From NCBI GenBank assembly GCA_002167855.2, contig NHBG02000004.1:1-47172 (forward strand): 47,172 nucleotides of DNA, read 5' to 3'. Positions 28,709 to 38,911 of this stretch are shown here, piece after piece; within the stretch, counting starts at the first letter, position 1, and each line of letters begins with the position of its first letter. Under the pieces are notes generated by a model, which was not told the origin of the DNA, searched no databases, and saw nothing but the letters and a program-made list of their open reading frames with translations. The stretch is from Gammaproteobacteria bacterium TMED1 (GTDB lineage Bacteria; Pseudomonadota; Gammaproteobacteria; Pseudomonadales; Azotimanducaceae). The translations under genes and the position numbers were made by a program.

Positions 28709-29410
28709 ATGGCTAAGAGAATCGTAATAGTAGAAGACGATCCCGACCAGAGAAATAATTACGTAGACGCAATCATTAAAAAAGGCTACGAGGTATACGC
28801 CTATAGCAACCGCGAACAAGCTCTCCAGGGCTTCGACAAGGAGCTTCCTGACCTTGCCATTCTGGATATTATTCTTGGCGATGAAGTTGACGCAGGCTTT
28901 GAAATTTGTCGTGAACTACTATCCAAAGCCCCCACTTTACCAGTTATCTTCCTTACAGAAAGGATTGCCGAAATTGATAAAATCTCGGGTCTACGTCTTG
29001 GAGCATGGGATTATCTCCCAAAACCTATCTCACTTGATTACCTAGCGGAACGTATAAGCTCTCTTCTACGTATTAACGAGGCTCGAGTACAAACATCAGC
29101 TGGCGCTGCCTCCGCTAAAATGGTTGGAGAACTGTCTATCGATCAGGAAGCATTATTGGTTTCATGGAAAAACCAAGCGATAAACCTTTCTGGCACAGAA
29201 TTCCGCATGCTCGCTAAGCTTGTTCGTGTGCCTGGACATGCTGTATCTTACGACACGCTGATGAACGCTACTATGCAAAGTCTGGTGACAAATAATACAA
29301 TCAATACCCATATGCGCAATATTCGTAAAAAATTTGAAGCAATTGATTCTTGCTTTGATTGCATTAAATCTGAATATGGTTTTGGTTATCGCTGGTCCAT
29401 GAAACACTGA
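28709..29410 (+). CDS. OmpR-type response regulator, PdsR-like
   Basis: 233 residues: receiver domain (~1-120) with the acidic pair Asp10-Asp11, phosphoacceptor Asp53, Thr83 and Lys105, then an OmpR/PhoB winged helix (~135-230). Length and pairing match the response regulator of the proteobacterial dedicated sortase system (PdsR). It is followed 7 bp later by the kinase. Unlike known pds loci there is no sortase, PdsO or LPXTG-like target in the window. Generic OmpR-family identity is certain; the PdsR assignment is from memory of the family pattern. Confidence 0.85.
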   Translation: MAKRIVIVEDDPDQRNNYVDAIIKKGYEVYAYSNREQALQGFDKELPDLAILDIILGDEVDAGFEICRELLSKAPTLPVIFLTERIAEIDKISGLRLGAWDYLPKPISLDYLAERISSLLRINEARVQTSAGAASAKMVGELSIDQEALLVSWKNQAINLSGTEFRMLAKLVRVPGHAVSYDTLMNATMQSLVTNNTINTHMRNIRKKFEAIDSCFDCIKSEYGFGYRWSMKH

Positions 29411-29417
29411 CTGAAAA

Positions 29418-31562
29418 TTGGCGACGTCTATACTTCGAGGACCAAAGCTAGGAACAAAACTCCTCATATTAATGAGCCTGGCGCTGGTGGTTATCCCATG
29501 GTTTAGCTATCAATACCTTCGCGAGATGGAGGAATTCTTAGTTGATAGTCAAGCCAATGCTCAGTTATTAACTGCGGAAGGTATTTCCACCCTGCTTAAC
29601 GGTCGATCTGATTTATTCGATGATCTTCCCTTATCTCCAGAGGGCTATGAGCAGCTTTTCGCTCATCCCCTTGCAAATCCAATACGAATTGATGGTGAGG
29701 ATAACGATTGGGAGAATGTATTGGACTACCAAATAGAATTTGGTGGATTCGACCCGCAAGATAGTAGCCTTGTCGTACCCAATCAATTTCATTTGGTACT
29801 AGGTGAGCATAATGATCAAATATTCACTTTGCTACATGTGAATGACGACCATCTAGTTTTCCGGGATCGTAATATTCTTAGATTGGACTTATCAGATCAC
29901 ATACGTATCGAATTTACAGGACATGATGGGATGACAAAGCGCTATGTTTTGACCATGACTGATCCTGGAGTTACCACAGCCTATCCAATGAGTGACTGGC
30001 GCTACGCGATTGGTGCTGCGGAAAATAGAATACAGGGGTTCATGACACAGAATGATAACGGGTATTCAATCGAATTCCGCATTCCTTTAGAACTTATTGG
30101 AAGCACATCACCAACTTTTGGATTAGTAGTTGTTGATGTTGATGATGATGATACGCGCGTTATTGAATCGATCACCGCAACGCTGCCTTCGGATGATAAG
30201 GAGGCTTTCGGGTTAGTACTGCTGAAGTCACCGGAAGTTTTAAGAATAGTTGAGGGACTGGGGTATTCCGGAGCAAATATTCAGGTTATTGACCGCCAAG
30301 GACGTATTAGGGTGGATGAAGGAGGTATCCAATTAGCTTCATCAGAACTTCAGAAAAAGAAACATGAAAACTGGTTCCTTTTTATCAATTTTTTACTGGA
30401 TTCTCTCTACTCCATTGCTGAAACAAGTCTGCAGACCAGTACCGGTGAAATTGAGAGTAAAGTGATCAAAGAAGCTTTAGCTGGAAAAGCAAATTTTGAA
30501 AGAAAATTCAGTCCAGAAGAAGGGGAGCTTATTATTGCAGCACATCCAATTGTTGCAGAGGATGAAATTATAGGCACGGTAATCTTGAAACAGAATACCG
30601 ATCGAATACTCAAACTGCGGCGAGATGGTCTGACTCAAATTGTCAATTTCTCTGTATTATCTATCTTTATCTTTGTTGCTCTCATCCTTGCATTTTCTGT
30701 GCGTCTAGCTCGACGCATCAGGAAACTGGGCGGCGAAGCAACGAACGCAATAGATGTGTATGGCAGACTCCAGACTAACCGACTTTTAGCGGAAACGGAT
30801 TCTGACGATGAACTTGGCGACCTAGCACGAAGCTTTTCGGGTATGCTGGCGAGGCTGCATCAACATACGCAGTTTCTGGAGAATATGCCGCGAACTTTAA
30901 GGCACGAAATCAACAATCCGCTAAATACTCTGAGTACTTCTCTGCAGAATTTGGAGGATGAACCCGCAATACAGGATCGGCAAAAATACCTTGATAGTGC
31001 CAAGCGGGCTGTCATGCGTATAGGAACGATAGTTCAAAACCTTGCTGATGCTGCTAGTCTAGAAGAGGCTCTTGAAGCTGAGGAATTCGAGCCTATCGAT
31101 TTAAGCACTCTGGTAAGAAGTTATATCAATAATTGTAAGGCCACTCATAAGAATAGACAATTCGAGTATCAAGGTAGTCAAAGTGCCGTTATTTGCAAAG
31201 TTTCAGACTCAAGAATCGAGCAAGTCCTTGATAAACTGGTAGAGAACGCCTTAGACTTCGCCATTGATGAATCTACGATTATCATAGGTTTGACCAATGA
31301 ATTTGGGAAGATTACCTTATTCGTCACAAACTACGGGCCTACCATTCCAACAGGACATATCGACCGAATCTTTGACTCAATGGTATCCATTCGGGATACA
31401 GATACACGAATGCACTTTGGAATGGGCCTATACATAGTGAGAGTAATCGCTGAGCATCATGGTGGAAGTGCAATGGCAAAAAACCTTACCAACGATAATG
31501 GTGTAGAAATAAGTATAACATTACCTTCACATCCAAACTCCTTAAAACATATTAGCCATTGA
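29418..31562 (+). CDS. Sensor histidine kinase with a DOMON/CBM9-like sensor, PdsS-like
   Basis: 714 residues. Membrane span 1 is at ~11-30 and span 2 at ~408-428, so ~375 residues face the periplasm. The sensor begins PIRIDGEDNDWENVLDYQIEF (~88-108), the start pattern of DOMON/carbohydrate-binding family 9 modules, and is followed by a second periplasmic part. HAMP (~430-482), H box NMPRTLRHEINNPL (His496) and the HATPase domain (~600-705, GPTIPTGHIDRIFDS and GMGLYIV) follow. Start is TTG at 29418, as no ATG lies before membrane span 1. The architecture and length match the PdsS family, whose role is known only by genomic association with a sortase. Here it more likely senses a glycan. Confidence 0.83.
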   Translation: MATSILRGPKLGTKLLILMSLALVVIPWFSYQYLREMEEFLVDSQANAQLLTAEGISTLLNGRSDLFDDLPLSPEGYEQLFAHPLANPIRIDGEDNDWENVLDYQIEFGGFDPQDSSLVVPNQFHLVLGEHNDQIFTLLHVNDDHLVFRDRNILRLDLSDHIRIEFTGHDGMTKRYVLTMTDPGVTTAYPMSDWRYAIGAAENRIQGFMTQNDNGYSIEFRIPLELIGSTSPTFGLVVVDVDDDDTRVIESITATLPSDDKEAFGLVLLKSPEVLRIVEGLGYSGANIQVIDRQGRIRVDEGGIQLASSELQKKKHENWFLFINFLLDSLYSIAETSLQTSTGEIESKVIKEALAGKANFERKFSPEEGELIIAAHPIVAEDEIIGTVILKQNTDRILKLRRDGLTQIVNFSVLSIFIFVALILAFSVRLARRIRKLGGEATNAIDVYGRLQTNRLLAETDSDDELGDLARSFSGMLARLHQHTQFLENMPRTLRHEINNPLNTLSTSLQNLEDEPAIQDRQKYLDSAKRAVMRIGTIVQNLADAASLEEALEAEEFEPIDLSTLVRSYINNCKATHKNRQFEYQGSQSAVICKVSDSRIEQVLDKLVENALDFAIDESTIIIGLTNEFGKITLFVTNYGPTIPTGHIDRIFDSMVSIRDTDTRMHFGMGLYIVRVIAEHHGGSAMAKNLTNDNGVEISITLPSHPNSLKHISH

Positions 31563-31628
31563 TCATTGGAAAACTAATGCATGTGGTAGTGCGTAAGATC
31601 GGATGGGTAAAAATTACAGAGGTCGTCT

Positions 31629-32996
31629 ATGACAAAACCAGATTACAAAGTCGCCGATATAGCCCTGGCAACGCTCGGGAGACATGAAATTTCTCTAGCC
31701 GAGGCAGAAATGCCAGCACTAATGACGTTAAGAGAGAAATACCGAAAAGATCAACCACTCTCCGGGGCAAAAATAATAGGCTGTATCCACATGACCATTC
31801 AGACAGCCGTATTGATTGAAACTTTGATTGAATTAGGTGCGGAAGTACGTTGGTCTTCTTGTAATATTTTTTCTACTCAGGATCATGCGGCAGCCGCAAT
31901 CGCAGAACAGGGAATACCGGTCTTTGCTTGGAAAGGCGAAACTGAAGAAGAATTTTTTTGGTGTATTGAACAATCAATCCTGAAGGAAGGAGATGCATGG
32001 GATGCAAACATGATCCTGGACGATGGCGGGGATCTTACCGAGATGGTGCACAGCAAGTATCCAAGTATGCTGGACGGAATACACGGAATTACTGAGGAAA
32101 CAACAACCGGCGTTCATCGACTTTATGAAATGCTCAAAGCTGGAGATTTAAGAGTACCTGCGATCAATGTTAATGATTCTGTGACTAAATCAAAAAATGA
32201 TAACCGATATGGGTGTCGACACAGTCTTAACGACGCAATAAAACGTGGAACAGACATGCTTCTCGCGGGGAAACGGGCCCTAGTGATTGGTTATGGGGAT
32301 GTTGGGAAAGGGTCTGCCCAAAGTCTTCGTCAGGAAGGAATGATTGTAAGAATCGTTGAAATTGACCCAATCTGTGCAATGCAAGCCTGTATGGATGGCT
32401 TTGAAGTAGTCTCTCCGTATCTCGGTGGACAGAATACGGGCTTATATGCTGATGTGAATAGTTTACTTATGGAGACCACCGATTTATTGGTTACTTGCAC
32501 TGGAAACGTAAACGTCTGCGATAAGAACATGCTTCAATCACTAAAAAGCAATGCTATCGTTTGTAATATCGGTCATTTTGACACAGAGATCGACACGAAC
32601 TTTATGCGAGAAAAGTGGCATTGGGAAGAAGTTAAGCCTCAGGTACATAAAATCTATCGAAGCGGTAGCTCAAAGGATTATCTAATATTACTTTCTGAAG
32701 GACGACTTGTGAACCTAGGGAACGCTACTGGACATCCCTCGCGTATTATGGATGGTTCATTTGCGAACCAAGTTCTCGCCCAGATGTACCTCTATGAGAG
32801 AGCCTGGGCTAGTCACGACAAGAATCAGCGCGAGGAGATAACAGTCGAGGTGCTTCCCAAAGAACTTGATGAAGAAGTAGCTACCTACATGGTTAAAGGG
32901 TTTGGAGGCACTGTTACATCGTTAACTAAGGAACAAGCTTCTTATATAAATGTATTGGATTCAGGGCCCTTCAAAGCAGAATCTTATAAATACTAG
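31629..32996 (+). CDS. ahcY: S-adenosylhomocysteinase
   Basis: 455 residues, an NAD-dependent hydrolase of S-adenosylhomocysteine to adenosine and homocysteine, keeping methyltransferases free of product inhibition. The NAD-binding glycines are in [13 protein letters not shown] (~219-231); substrate residues are in [12 protein letters not shown] and [10 protein letters not shown]. The 66-bp space before it is too short for a SAH riboswitch and shows none. It is not followed by metF, as in many related genomes, but by tesB. Confidence 0.97.
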   Translation: MTKPDYKVADIALATLGRHEISLAEAEMPALMTLREKYRKDQPLSGAKIIGCIHMTIQTAVLIETLIELGAEVRWSSCNIFSTQDHAAAAIAEQGIPVFAWKGETEEEFFWCIEQSILKEGDAWDANMILDDGGDLTEMVHSKYPSMLDGIHGITEETTTGVHRLYEMLKAGDLRVPAINVNDSVTKSKNDNRYGCRHSLNDAIKRGTDMLLAGKRALVIGYGDVGKGSAQSLRQEGMIVRIVEIDPICAMQACMDGFEVVSPYLGGQNTGLYADVNSLLMETTDLLVTCTGNVNVCDKNMLQSLKSNAIVCNIGHFDTEIDTNFMREKWHWEEVKPQVHKIYRSGSSKDYLILLSEGRLVNLGNATGHPSRIMDGSFANQVLAQMYLYERAWASHDKNQREEITVEVLPKELDEEVATYMVKGFGGTVTSLTKEQASYINVLDSGPFKAESYKY

Positions 32997-33011
32997 CCAA
33001 ACGGACTAGAC

Positions 33012-33875
33012 ATGAAAAAAGCATTGAAAGATCTGCTTGAACTGCTCGATTTAGAGCAAATAGAGGTGAACATATTTCGTGGGGTAAGCCCTTCAGATGG
33101 CTGGCAAAGAGTGTACGGAGGACAAGTAATTGGACAAGCATTAGTAGCAGCATCTAGAACTGTAGAAGACGATGCAAGGTCAGCACACTCTTTACACGGC
33201 TACTTTTTGAGACCCGGCGACACTGATATCCCAATTCTCTATTCTGTAGACAGAATTCGAGACGGTAGAAGCTTTACAACGCGTCGTGTTATTGCCATTC
33301 AGCAGGGAGAGGCTATCTTCAGTATGTCGGTTTCTTTTCAAGTCCTAGAAAGTGGACTGGAACACCAGCACCAAATACCGGACATCCCACCACCAGAAGC
33401 CTGCCATGACCTGCAAACTATGCGAAAACAGTACTTAGCATCTATCCCTCAAGTAGGTCTCGATCAAGAAAATCAACCACAACCGATTGAGTTAAGATTT
33501 GTTGAACCATTTAATGAGTTCAGTCCCGACCCAGCACCTCCTCTTCAGCATGTTTGGATTAAAACGGCGGGACAAATGCCGAAGAACAATCGACTAAATC
33601 AATGCTTACTCGCTTACGCCTCCGACCTTACTCTGCTAGACACTAGTTATCGTCCTCATGGAATCAGTTGGAGAAATCATAAGTTTCAAGTTGCAAGCCT
33701 AGATCATACTATGTGGTTTCATAAACCATTTCTTACTGACGAATGGATGCTCTATCAGCAAGATAGCCCTTTTTCAGGAGGGGCTCGGGGTTTTAGTAGG
33801 GGTGCCATTTTCAACACCAAAGGTGACCTTATCGCCTCAGTAGCTCAAGAAGGGCTAATAAGGCTACACGCATAG
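33012..33875 (+). CDS. tesB: Acyl-CoA thioesterase II
   Basis: 287 residues forming the double hot-dog fold. The N-terminal half holds VYGGQVIGQALVAA and SLHGYFLRPGD, the C-terminal half DHTMWFHKPF and QDSPFSGGARGFSRG, all standard TesB blocks. It hydrolyses medium- to long-chain acyl-CoAs in the cytoplasm. It starts 15 bp after ahcY and is likely co-transcribed. Confidence 0.95.
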   Translation: MKKALKDLLELLDLEQIEVNIFRGVSPSDGWQRVYGGQVIGQALVAASRTVEDDARSAHSLHGYFLRPGDTDIPILYSVDRIRDGRSFTTRRVIAIQQGEAIFSMSVSFQVLESGLEHQHQIPDIPPPEACHDLQTMRKQYLASIPQVGLDQENQPQPIELRFVEPFNEFSPDPAPPLQHVWIKTAGQMPKNNRLNQCLLAYASDLTLLDTSYRPHGISWRNHKFQVASLDHTMWFHKPFLTDEWMLYQQDSPFSGGARGFSRGAIFNTKGDLIASVAQEGLIRLHA

Positions 33876-33972
33876 GTAATAAAGCCTCTCTGTACAAATG
33901 ACCAACAGCCTAAGATAATTGGGCGCTTTTACGTATTGTCTTATTAATATAGCCAGTCCAAAGAGGAAACTC

Positions 33973-34923
33973 GTGTCGACCAAAATCGAGAAGAAATTAG
34001 CCAATATAGATATCATTAAGAAAAACTTCGAATCTTTAAACTATATTTGTAACACACAGATAGCCACCGCAGTTTTTTTAGCCTACCATCTTGAAAAACC
34101 CATTCTAATTGAAGGGCCACCAGGCGTTGGAAAAACTGAGCTTGCAAAAACTGCAGCAGATATGCTCACTTTACCTTGCGTACGACTCCAATGTTACGAA
34201 GGACTCGACGAATCAAAAGCAATTTATGAATGGAAGTACGGAAAACAGTTACTTTACACCCAAGTATTGAAGGAAACGCTCAGTGAAATACTGGAAGGAG
34301 CTGAGGGGCTTGCGCAATCAGTCTCTAAACTCCATGATTTCGGGGACATCTTTTTTTCTGAACAATTTCTCGAACCAAGACCCTTATTAAAAGCTCTCAA
34401 AGCAGAGCAAGGCTGTATCCTGCTTATTGATGAAGTCGACAAATCTGATCATGAGTTCGAGTCACTTCTGTTAGAAATGCTTTCAGACTTCCAGCTTTCC
34501 ATTCCCGAAATTGGAACAGTTAAGGCCCAAACTAACAAAAAGCCACTGGTCTTTCTTACTAGTAATAATACCCGCGAACTTAGTGATGCGCTAAAACGAA
34601 GATGTCTTCATCTTTATATTCCCTTCCCCGATGCTGATGTCGAAGAGAGAATTATTCGCGCTAGAGTGCCCCATATCTCTGAGGAACTCCGTTCTCAGCT
34701 CGTTGGGTTTATTCAAGAGCTGCGGGACATGGACTTAAAAAAGGTTCCTGCTATTAGCGAAACAATTGACTGGGCTAGAACACTTATATTGCTTAATACA
34801 GAAACCCTCTCTCCAGATCTTGTTCGAGATACACTCAATGTAATACTTAAATTTCAAGAAGATATTGAGACAGTTAATTCAGAATTGCAGAACATTACTA
34901 ATAAAGTGCTCGTACAAAAGTAA
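33973..34923 (+). CDS. MoxR-family AAA+ ATPase
   Basis: About 316 residues. Walker A GPPGVGKT (~48-55), Walker B LLIDEVDK (~155) and the sensor region FLTSNNTRELSDALKRRC (~190) are all present. The chosen start is GTG (33973) preceded by AGAGGA at 5-6 nt; an upstream TTG (33919) would add 18 unsupported residues. MoxR ATPases act with a VWA-domain partner as chaperones that insert cofactors or activate enzymes. The partner gene lies 20 bp downstream. No cofactor enzyme (Cox, Mxa, Nor or similar) is encoded next to the pair. Confidence 0.92.
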   Translation: MSTKIEKKLANIDIIKKNFESLNYICNTQIATAVFLAYHLEKPILIEGPPGVGKTELAKTAADMLTLPCVRLQCYEGLDESKAIYEWKYGKQLLYTQVLKETLSEILEGAEGLAQSVSKLHDFGDIFFSEQFLEPRPLLKALKAEQGCILLIDEVDKSDHEFESLLLEMLSDFQLSIPEIGTVKAQTNKKPLVFLTSNNTRELSDALKRRCLHLYIPFPDADVEERIIRARVPHISEELRSQLVGFIQELRDMDLKKVPAISETIDWARTLILLNTETLSPDLVRDTLNVILKFQEDIETVNSELQNITNKVLVQK

Positions 34924-34943
34924 AAATAGGATTTACCGCGCCT

Positions 34944-36392
34944 ATGCATCGTACTCTAGTTCAATTCATCAAGGTTTTACGTAATGCAGACATCCAAGTA
35001 AGTCCTGCTGAAACACTCGATGCAATGCACGTGTTAGACGTAATCGGTGCTCGCGATCGCAACTTACTAAAACACTCACTTTCAATCACTGTCTCAAAGA
35101 CTCTCGAAGAAAAAGAAGCTTTTAACGAATGTTTCGATCGATACTTTTCATCTTCTAATTACAATGAAGAAAAAAAACAAATTGTTTCTCTGGATGATAG
35201 TGAACAATTCTCAGGAAATGATGTGCAACCAAAGCAAAAGTCAAAAGATATCCAAGAGGCCAAAGAACGAGTTATTGGACAAAAAGAAAGCTGGGAAGGG
35301 GAGGAGGCTACTAACAAATCCTTGGAGGCGAGGTCTCATCTTGGCAAGCTACTACTAACTGGGGACAAAACAGAAATCATGGTCTCGATAGTAGAAGCCG
35401 GTCGTAGAGCGAATCTAAACCAGATAAAATTTTTTACTCAAAAAGGCGTATATACACGCAAGATAATAGAATCAATCGGTCTTGATGAGTTACAGCGAGA
35501 GATACTAACACTTAATTCTAAAGGTAGGCCACCAGAACAAGAGTTAGCTAGAAAACTAGAGAATGCCCGTAATCAACTTCGCGAAAAGATCCGAGGATAT
35601 GTAGAAAACCAATTCCTTCTTCACGCTGATACTTCAGGTAAACAGCTCCGTGAAGAGTTACTTAAGCAGATAAAGTTGTCCACTCTTGAAAAACGCTATT
35701 TTAAGGACGTGAAAGAACTTGTCTTCAAGATGGCTAAAAAGCTGGTGACAGTCCATTCCAAACGGCGTAAAAAATTTAGGAGAGGTCAACTTGATATTAG
35801 AAAAACATTACGTAGTAACATGCAGCACGATGGAATGTTATTTGATATTAAATGGAAAGCATCTAAAGTCGATCGACCCAGAGTAATTTGCATCTGTGAT
35901 GTGAGTGGTTCCGTTAGCAACTACTCCAAGTTTCTATTGATGTTTCTCTATAGCCTCTCAGAAATCATTCCAAAAGTACGCTCCTTTGCATTTAGTTCGG
36001 AGCTTGGGGAGGTTACCAAGCTGTTCGAGGAATCAACACTCGAGGATGCTTTAGCAAAAACAGTGAGAGATTACGGTAACGGGTCAACCGATTATGGTCA
36101 GATGCTGCTTGATTTCAAAAATTGTTGCTTGAAGGATGTTGATAAGAAAACCAGTATCATAATTCTTGGTGATGGCAGAAACAACTATGGTAACTGTCAA
36201 GTAGAAATTCTTCATCAAGTTTACAAGAAGGCGCAACGTGTTATTTGGCTTAATCCAGAGGCTAAATCCAGCTGGAATATGGGTGATTCGGAGATGAAGA
36301 AATATGCAGCCTATTGTCATCAAACGGAAGTTTGTAATTCGTTAATTCATCTCGAACGATTAGTATCTAATCTCATGCGTATCTCTAGCTAG
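34944..36392 (+). CDS. VWA-domain protein, CoxE-like partner of MoxR
   Basis: 482 residues. The N-terminal ~270 residues are helical and charged, with a lysine/arginine-rich stretch (HSKRRKKFRRGQLDIRKTL). The C-terminal VWA domain carries the MIDAS DVSGS (Asp319), a STDYG threonine motif (~374) and ILGDGRNN (~402), so metal binding should be intact. The 'RRGQLDIRKTLRSNMQHDG' block before the VWA fold is diagnostic for the CoxE-type family. It works with the upstream AAA+ protein; the client is unknown. Confidence 0.88.
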   Translation: MHRTLVQFIKVLRNADIQVSPAETLDAMHVLDVIGARDRNLLKHSLSITVSKTLEEKEAFNECFDRYFSSSNYNEEKKQIVSLDDSEQFSGNDVQPKQKSKDIQEAKERVIGQKESWEGEEATNKSLEARSHLGKLLLTGDKTEIMVSIVEAGRRANLNQIKFFTQKGVYTRKIIESIGLDELQREILTLNSKGRPPEQELARKLENARNQLREKIRGYVENQFLLHADTSGKQLREELLKQIKLSTLEKRYFKDVKELVFKMAKKLVTVHSKRRKKFRRGQLDIRKTLRSNMQHDGMLFDIKWKASKVDRPRVICICDVSGSVSNYSKFLLMFLYSLSEIIPKVRSFAFSSELGEVTKLFEESTLEDALAKTVRDYGNGSTDYGQMLLDFKNCCLKDVDKKTSIIILGDGRNNYGNCQVEILHQVYKKAQRVIWLNPEAKSSWNMGDSEMKKYAAYCHQTEVCNSLIHLERLVSNLMRISS

Positions 36393-36510
36393 CACACTAG
36401 TAAAAAGTAAAAGTTAGTACATGAGGGAGCATGACATTTTCTGTTTCGATAATTCAGAAAGACCTACATCTTGCGGATCGTTACAAAATCGTCAGACTAG
36501 CTACTAAATT

Positions 36511-37056
36511 TTATAGACTTTTTGTAGCCGATTTCATTGCCATTCGGCTGATAGAAGGATCAGAGGTGTACTGTGATAAATCTCTTAGATAAACCCATGC
36601 CAAATCTTTTGATTCTTCACTAACCACATATTGATCCTTCCCCATGGAACAAATCAAAAACCGGCAATCGTAATGTAAATGTGCTTTCTCTGTTGGCCCG
36701 TCAGGAATCATGTGGATATCGATATCGAATATCGCCCCATTTACTAACTCAAGAGATTGCAGGCCCGATTCTTCGCGAGCCTCCCGCAAAGCGACTCCAG
36801 CTATATCGCTGTCGCCATCCGCATGACCGCCAGGTTGAAGCCAACGATCAAGTTTACGATGATGTGTCAGAAGCGTCTTTTCCAACTTGGCATCCATAAG
36901 CCATGCAGAGCCAGTAATATGACCAACTGATAAGTTGCGGTCAAAACATCTAGGATTAGTTTTTATAAAGGCTAACATACTCCTTACTGTAGTTCGCTCT
37001 TCCGGATATTCTTTCTCATAAGAAAAAAGCTTGTCGAGCAGGTTATTCCTATGCAC
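36511..37056 (-). CDS. NUDIX hydrolase
   Basis: 181 residues. The NUDIX box is seen as [18 protein letters not shown] (~77-98); the metal-binding REAREE part is intact, while the first glutamate position of the canonical box is serine. The start is GTG (37056), overlapping the cobT stop by 8 bp, so translation is coupled to cobT. NUDIX enzymes remove nucleoside diphosphate-linked groups; the substrate here is unknown. Its tight link to cobT suggests a function with the CobST pair rather than chance. Confidence 0.88.
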   Translation of the reverse strand: MHRNNLLDKLFSYEKEYPEERTTVRSMLAFIKTNPRCFDRNLSVGHITGSAWLMDAKLEKTLLTHHRKLDRWLQPGGHADGDSDIAGVALREAREESGLQSLELVNGAIFDIDIHMIPDGPTEKAHLHYDCRFLICSMGKDQYVVSEESKDLAWVYLRDLSQYTSDPSISRMAMKSATKSL

Positions 37057-38905
37057 CGCTAAGAGAAATCTCCCTATTTTTTCCGGGACCTTGATTCCCG
37101 CTGGTTTCTTTATCGAACAAGTCCACGAGCTGCTCGATTATCGCATCACCTAATTGCTCAGCATCAGTAATGGTAACCGCCCTACGATAGTGATGAGTTA
37201 CGTCATGCCCTATTCCTATGGCAACAAGCTCAATTTGCGAATAATTCTCTATTTGATCAATGGCATACTTCAAGTGCTGCTCTAGATAGTTACTGGGATT
37301 TACAAGTAAAGTGCTATTATCGACAGGCAAGCCGTCCGATATTACCATCAGTATTTTTCTATCCTCTGGCCTATTGACTATCCTGCTATGAGCCCAGAGA
37401 AGGGCTTCACCATCAATATTTTCTTTCAGTAATTCCTCACGCATCATAAGCCCAAGATTTCTTCTAGCACGCCGCCAGGGCATATCTGCAGCCTTATAAA
37501 CGATGTGTCGGAGATCGTTGAGTCTTCCTGGCTCGGGAGGCTTACCGTGCTGAAGCCACAACTCACGAGATTGTCCTCCGCGCCAAGCCCGAGTAGTGAA
37601 GCCAAGAATCTCGACTTTCACATTACACCTTTCCAAGGTCCTACCTAAGATTTCGGCGCACATCGCGGCTATAGTAATCGATCGACCACGCATAGATCCC
37701 GAACTATCTATAAGTAGTGACACCACGGTGTCACGAAATTCAATATCCTTCTCTTGTTTAAAGGCAAGCGGATGAAAAGGATCGATCACAATATTGGTAA
37801 GTCTGGAAGTATCTAAAAGCCCTTCATCCAGATCGAATTCCCAAGTCCTATTCTGCTGCGCCATAAGTTTTCGCTGTAATCGATTCGCTAGTTTGCTAAT
37901 GACTGACTGTGAATTAAGTAATTGTTTATCAAGAACATCACGAAGCCGGTCCAACTCGACCGATTCACAAAGCTCATCGGCGAAAATGACCTCGTCAAAA
38001 ACAGTGGTATAAGATCTATAGTCGGTCTCCAAAGGGCGCTTGTCAGCCCCCCCACCGGCGAAGTCTGGCGGCGCTCCTGGCTCGTCTTCCTCACCATCGA
38101 CTTCCGCCGCATCTGTAGCTTCCATGTCTGCAGAAACTTCCCCTTCAATGGCGTCTGTCATATCCGCGTCAATACCTATTTCCTGACTCGTAGACCCCTC
38201 ATCCTCATGTGTATCAATTTCGTCTAAATCATCATCTAATTCATCAGACTCGTTTTCGTTATCTTGACGATCACCATCTTCTTCTAGACCTAGATCCTGA
38301 AGAATCCTAATGGAAACCTCTGAAAACTTTTCCTGCTGAAATAAAGAATCACTTAACAGAGATACACATGAACCAATATTTTCTTCAAAATGATCGTACC
38401 AGAAATTTAAAATCTTTTGCGCTGCCGGAGGTACTGTGGAACCGGTGATCTTTTCTCTTATGTAAAGCCCCAATGCTAAACTTATCGGAGCATGACTTTG
38501 ATGATCAATATTAGCAAAGCCTTGCTGAACGCATTGCGCTTGTAGCTCAGCACTTAAGTTATTTTCTACCCCTTTCATTAATTCCGCCCCTATACAGGCG
38601 ATACGCGCGTCCTCTATAGCATCAAATACTTCTTGGGCGATACCAAACTTTGGTCGACGCCTTATGTGAACGTTATCGTTATGAAAACGAGAGTTAAGAG
38701 CCAACCGATCCGCAGTACCTCTCAAGGTAGCTAACTCTTCCATCGAGAGGAATTCATCAGATAGAGGGAGACGAGCTCTGCACCCTTGCAAAAAAGGCTT
38801 CCCTTTCCCAAAGCTAACATTTAGCTCTTCGGCACCGGAAATGGCTCGCATGGTAGACGTTACAGCCTGCTTAAATTCTTCGTGAGTAAAATCGAAATGT
38901 GGCAT
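37049..38905 (-). CDS. cobT: CobT-like VWA protein
   Basis: 618 residues. It has a CobT N-terminal domain (~1-205), a very acidic linker (~207-276, rich in Asp/Glu) and a C-terminal VWA domain with MIDAS DSSGS (Asp400). This is the architecture of the CobT subunit of aerobic cobaltochelatase, which pairs with CobS to drive metal insertion by CobN. No cobN or other cobalamin synthesis gene, and no B12 riboswitch, is in the window. Therefore CobT may serve a different client here. It starts 6 bp after cobS. Confidence 0.9.
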   Translation of the reverse strand: MPHFDFTHEEFKQAVTSTMRAISGAEELNVSFGKGKPFLQGCRARLPLSDEFLSMEELATLRGTADRLALNSRFHNDNVHIRRRPKFGIAQEVFDAIEDARIACIGAELMKGVENNLSAELQAQCVQQGFANIDHQSHAPISLALGLYIREKITGSTVPPAAQKILNFWYDHFEENIGSCVSLLSDSLFQQEKFSEVSIRILQDLGLEEDGDRQDNENESDELDDDLDEIDTHEDEGSTSQEIGIDADMTDAIEGEVSADMEATDAAEVDGEEDEPGAPPDFAGGGADKRPLETDYRSYTTVFDEVIFADELCESVELDRLRDVLDKQLLNSQSVISKLANRLQRKLMAQQNRTWEFDLDEGLLDTSRLTNIVIDPFHPLAFKQEKDIEFRDTVVSLLIDSSGSMRGRSITIAAMCAEILGRTLERCNVKVEILGFTTRAWRGGQSRELWLQHGKPPEPGRLNDLRHIVYKAADMPWRRARRNLGLMMREELLKENIDGEALLWAHSRIVNRPEDRKILMVISDGLPVDNSTLLVNPSNYLEQHLKYAIDQIENYSQIELVAIGIGHDVTHHYRRAVTITDAEQLGDAIIEQLVDLFDKETSGNQGPGKNREISLSGA

Positions 38906-38911
38906 CGCGAG

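Noticed and set aside
31563-31628. SAH riboswitch upstream of ahcY.
   Set aside because: Only 66 bp between genes and no matching structure.
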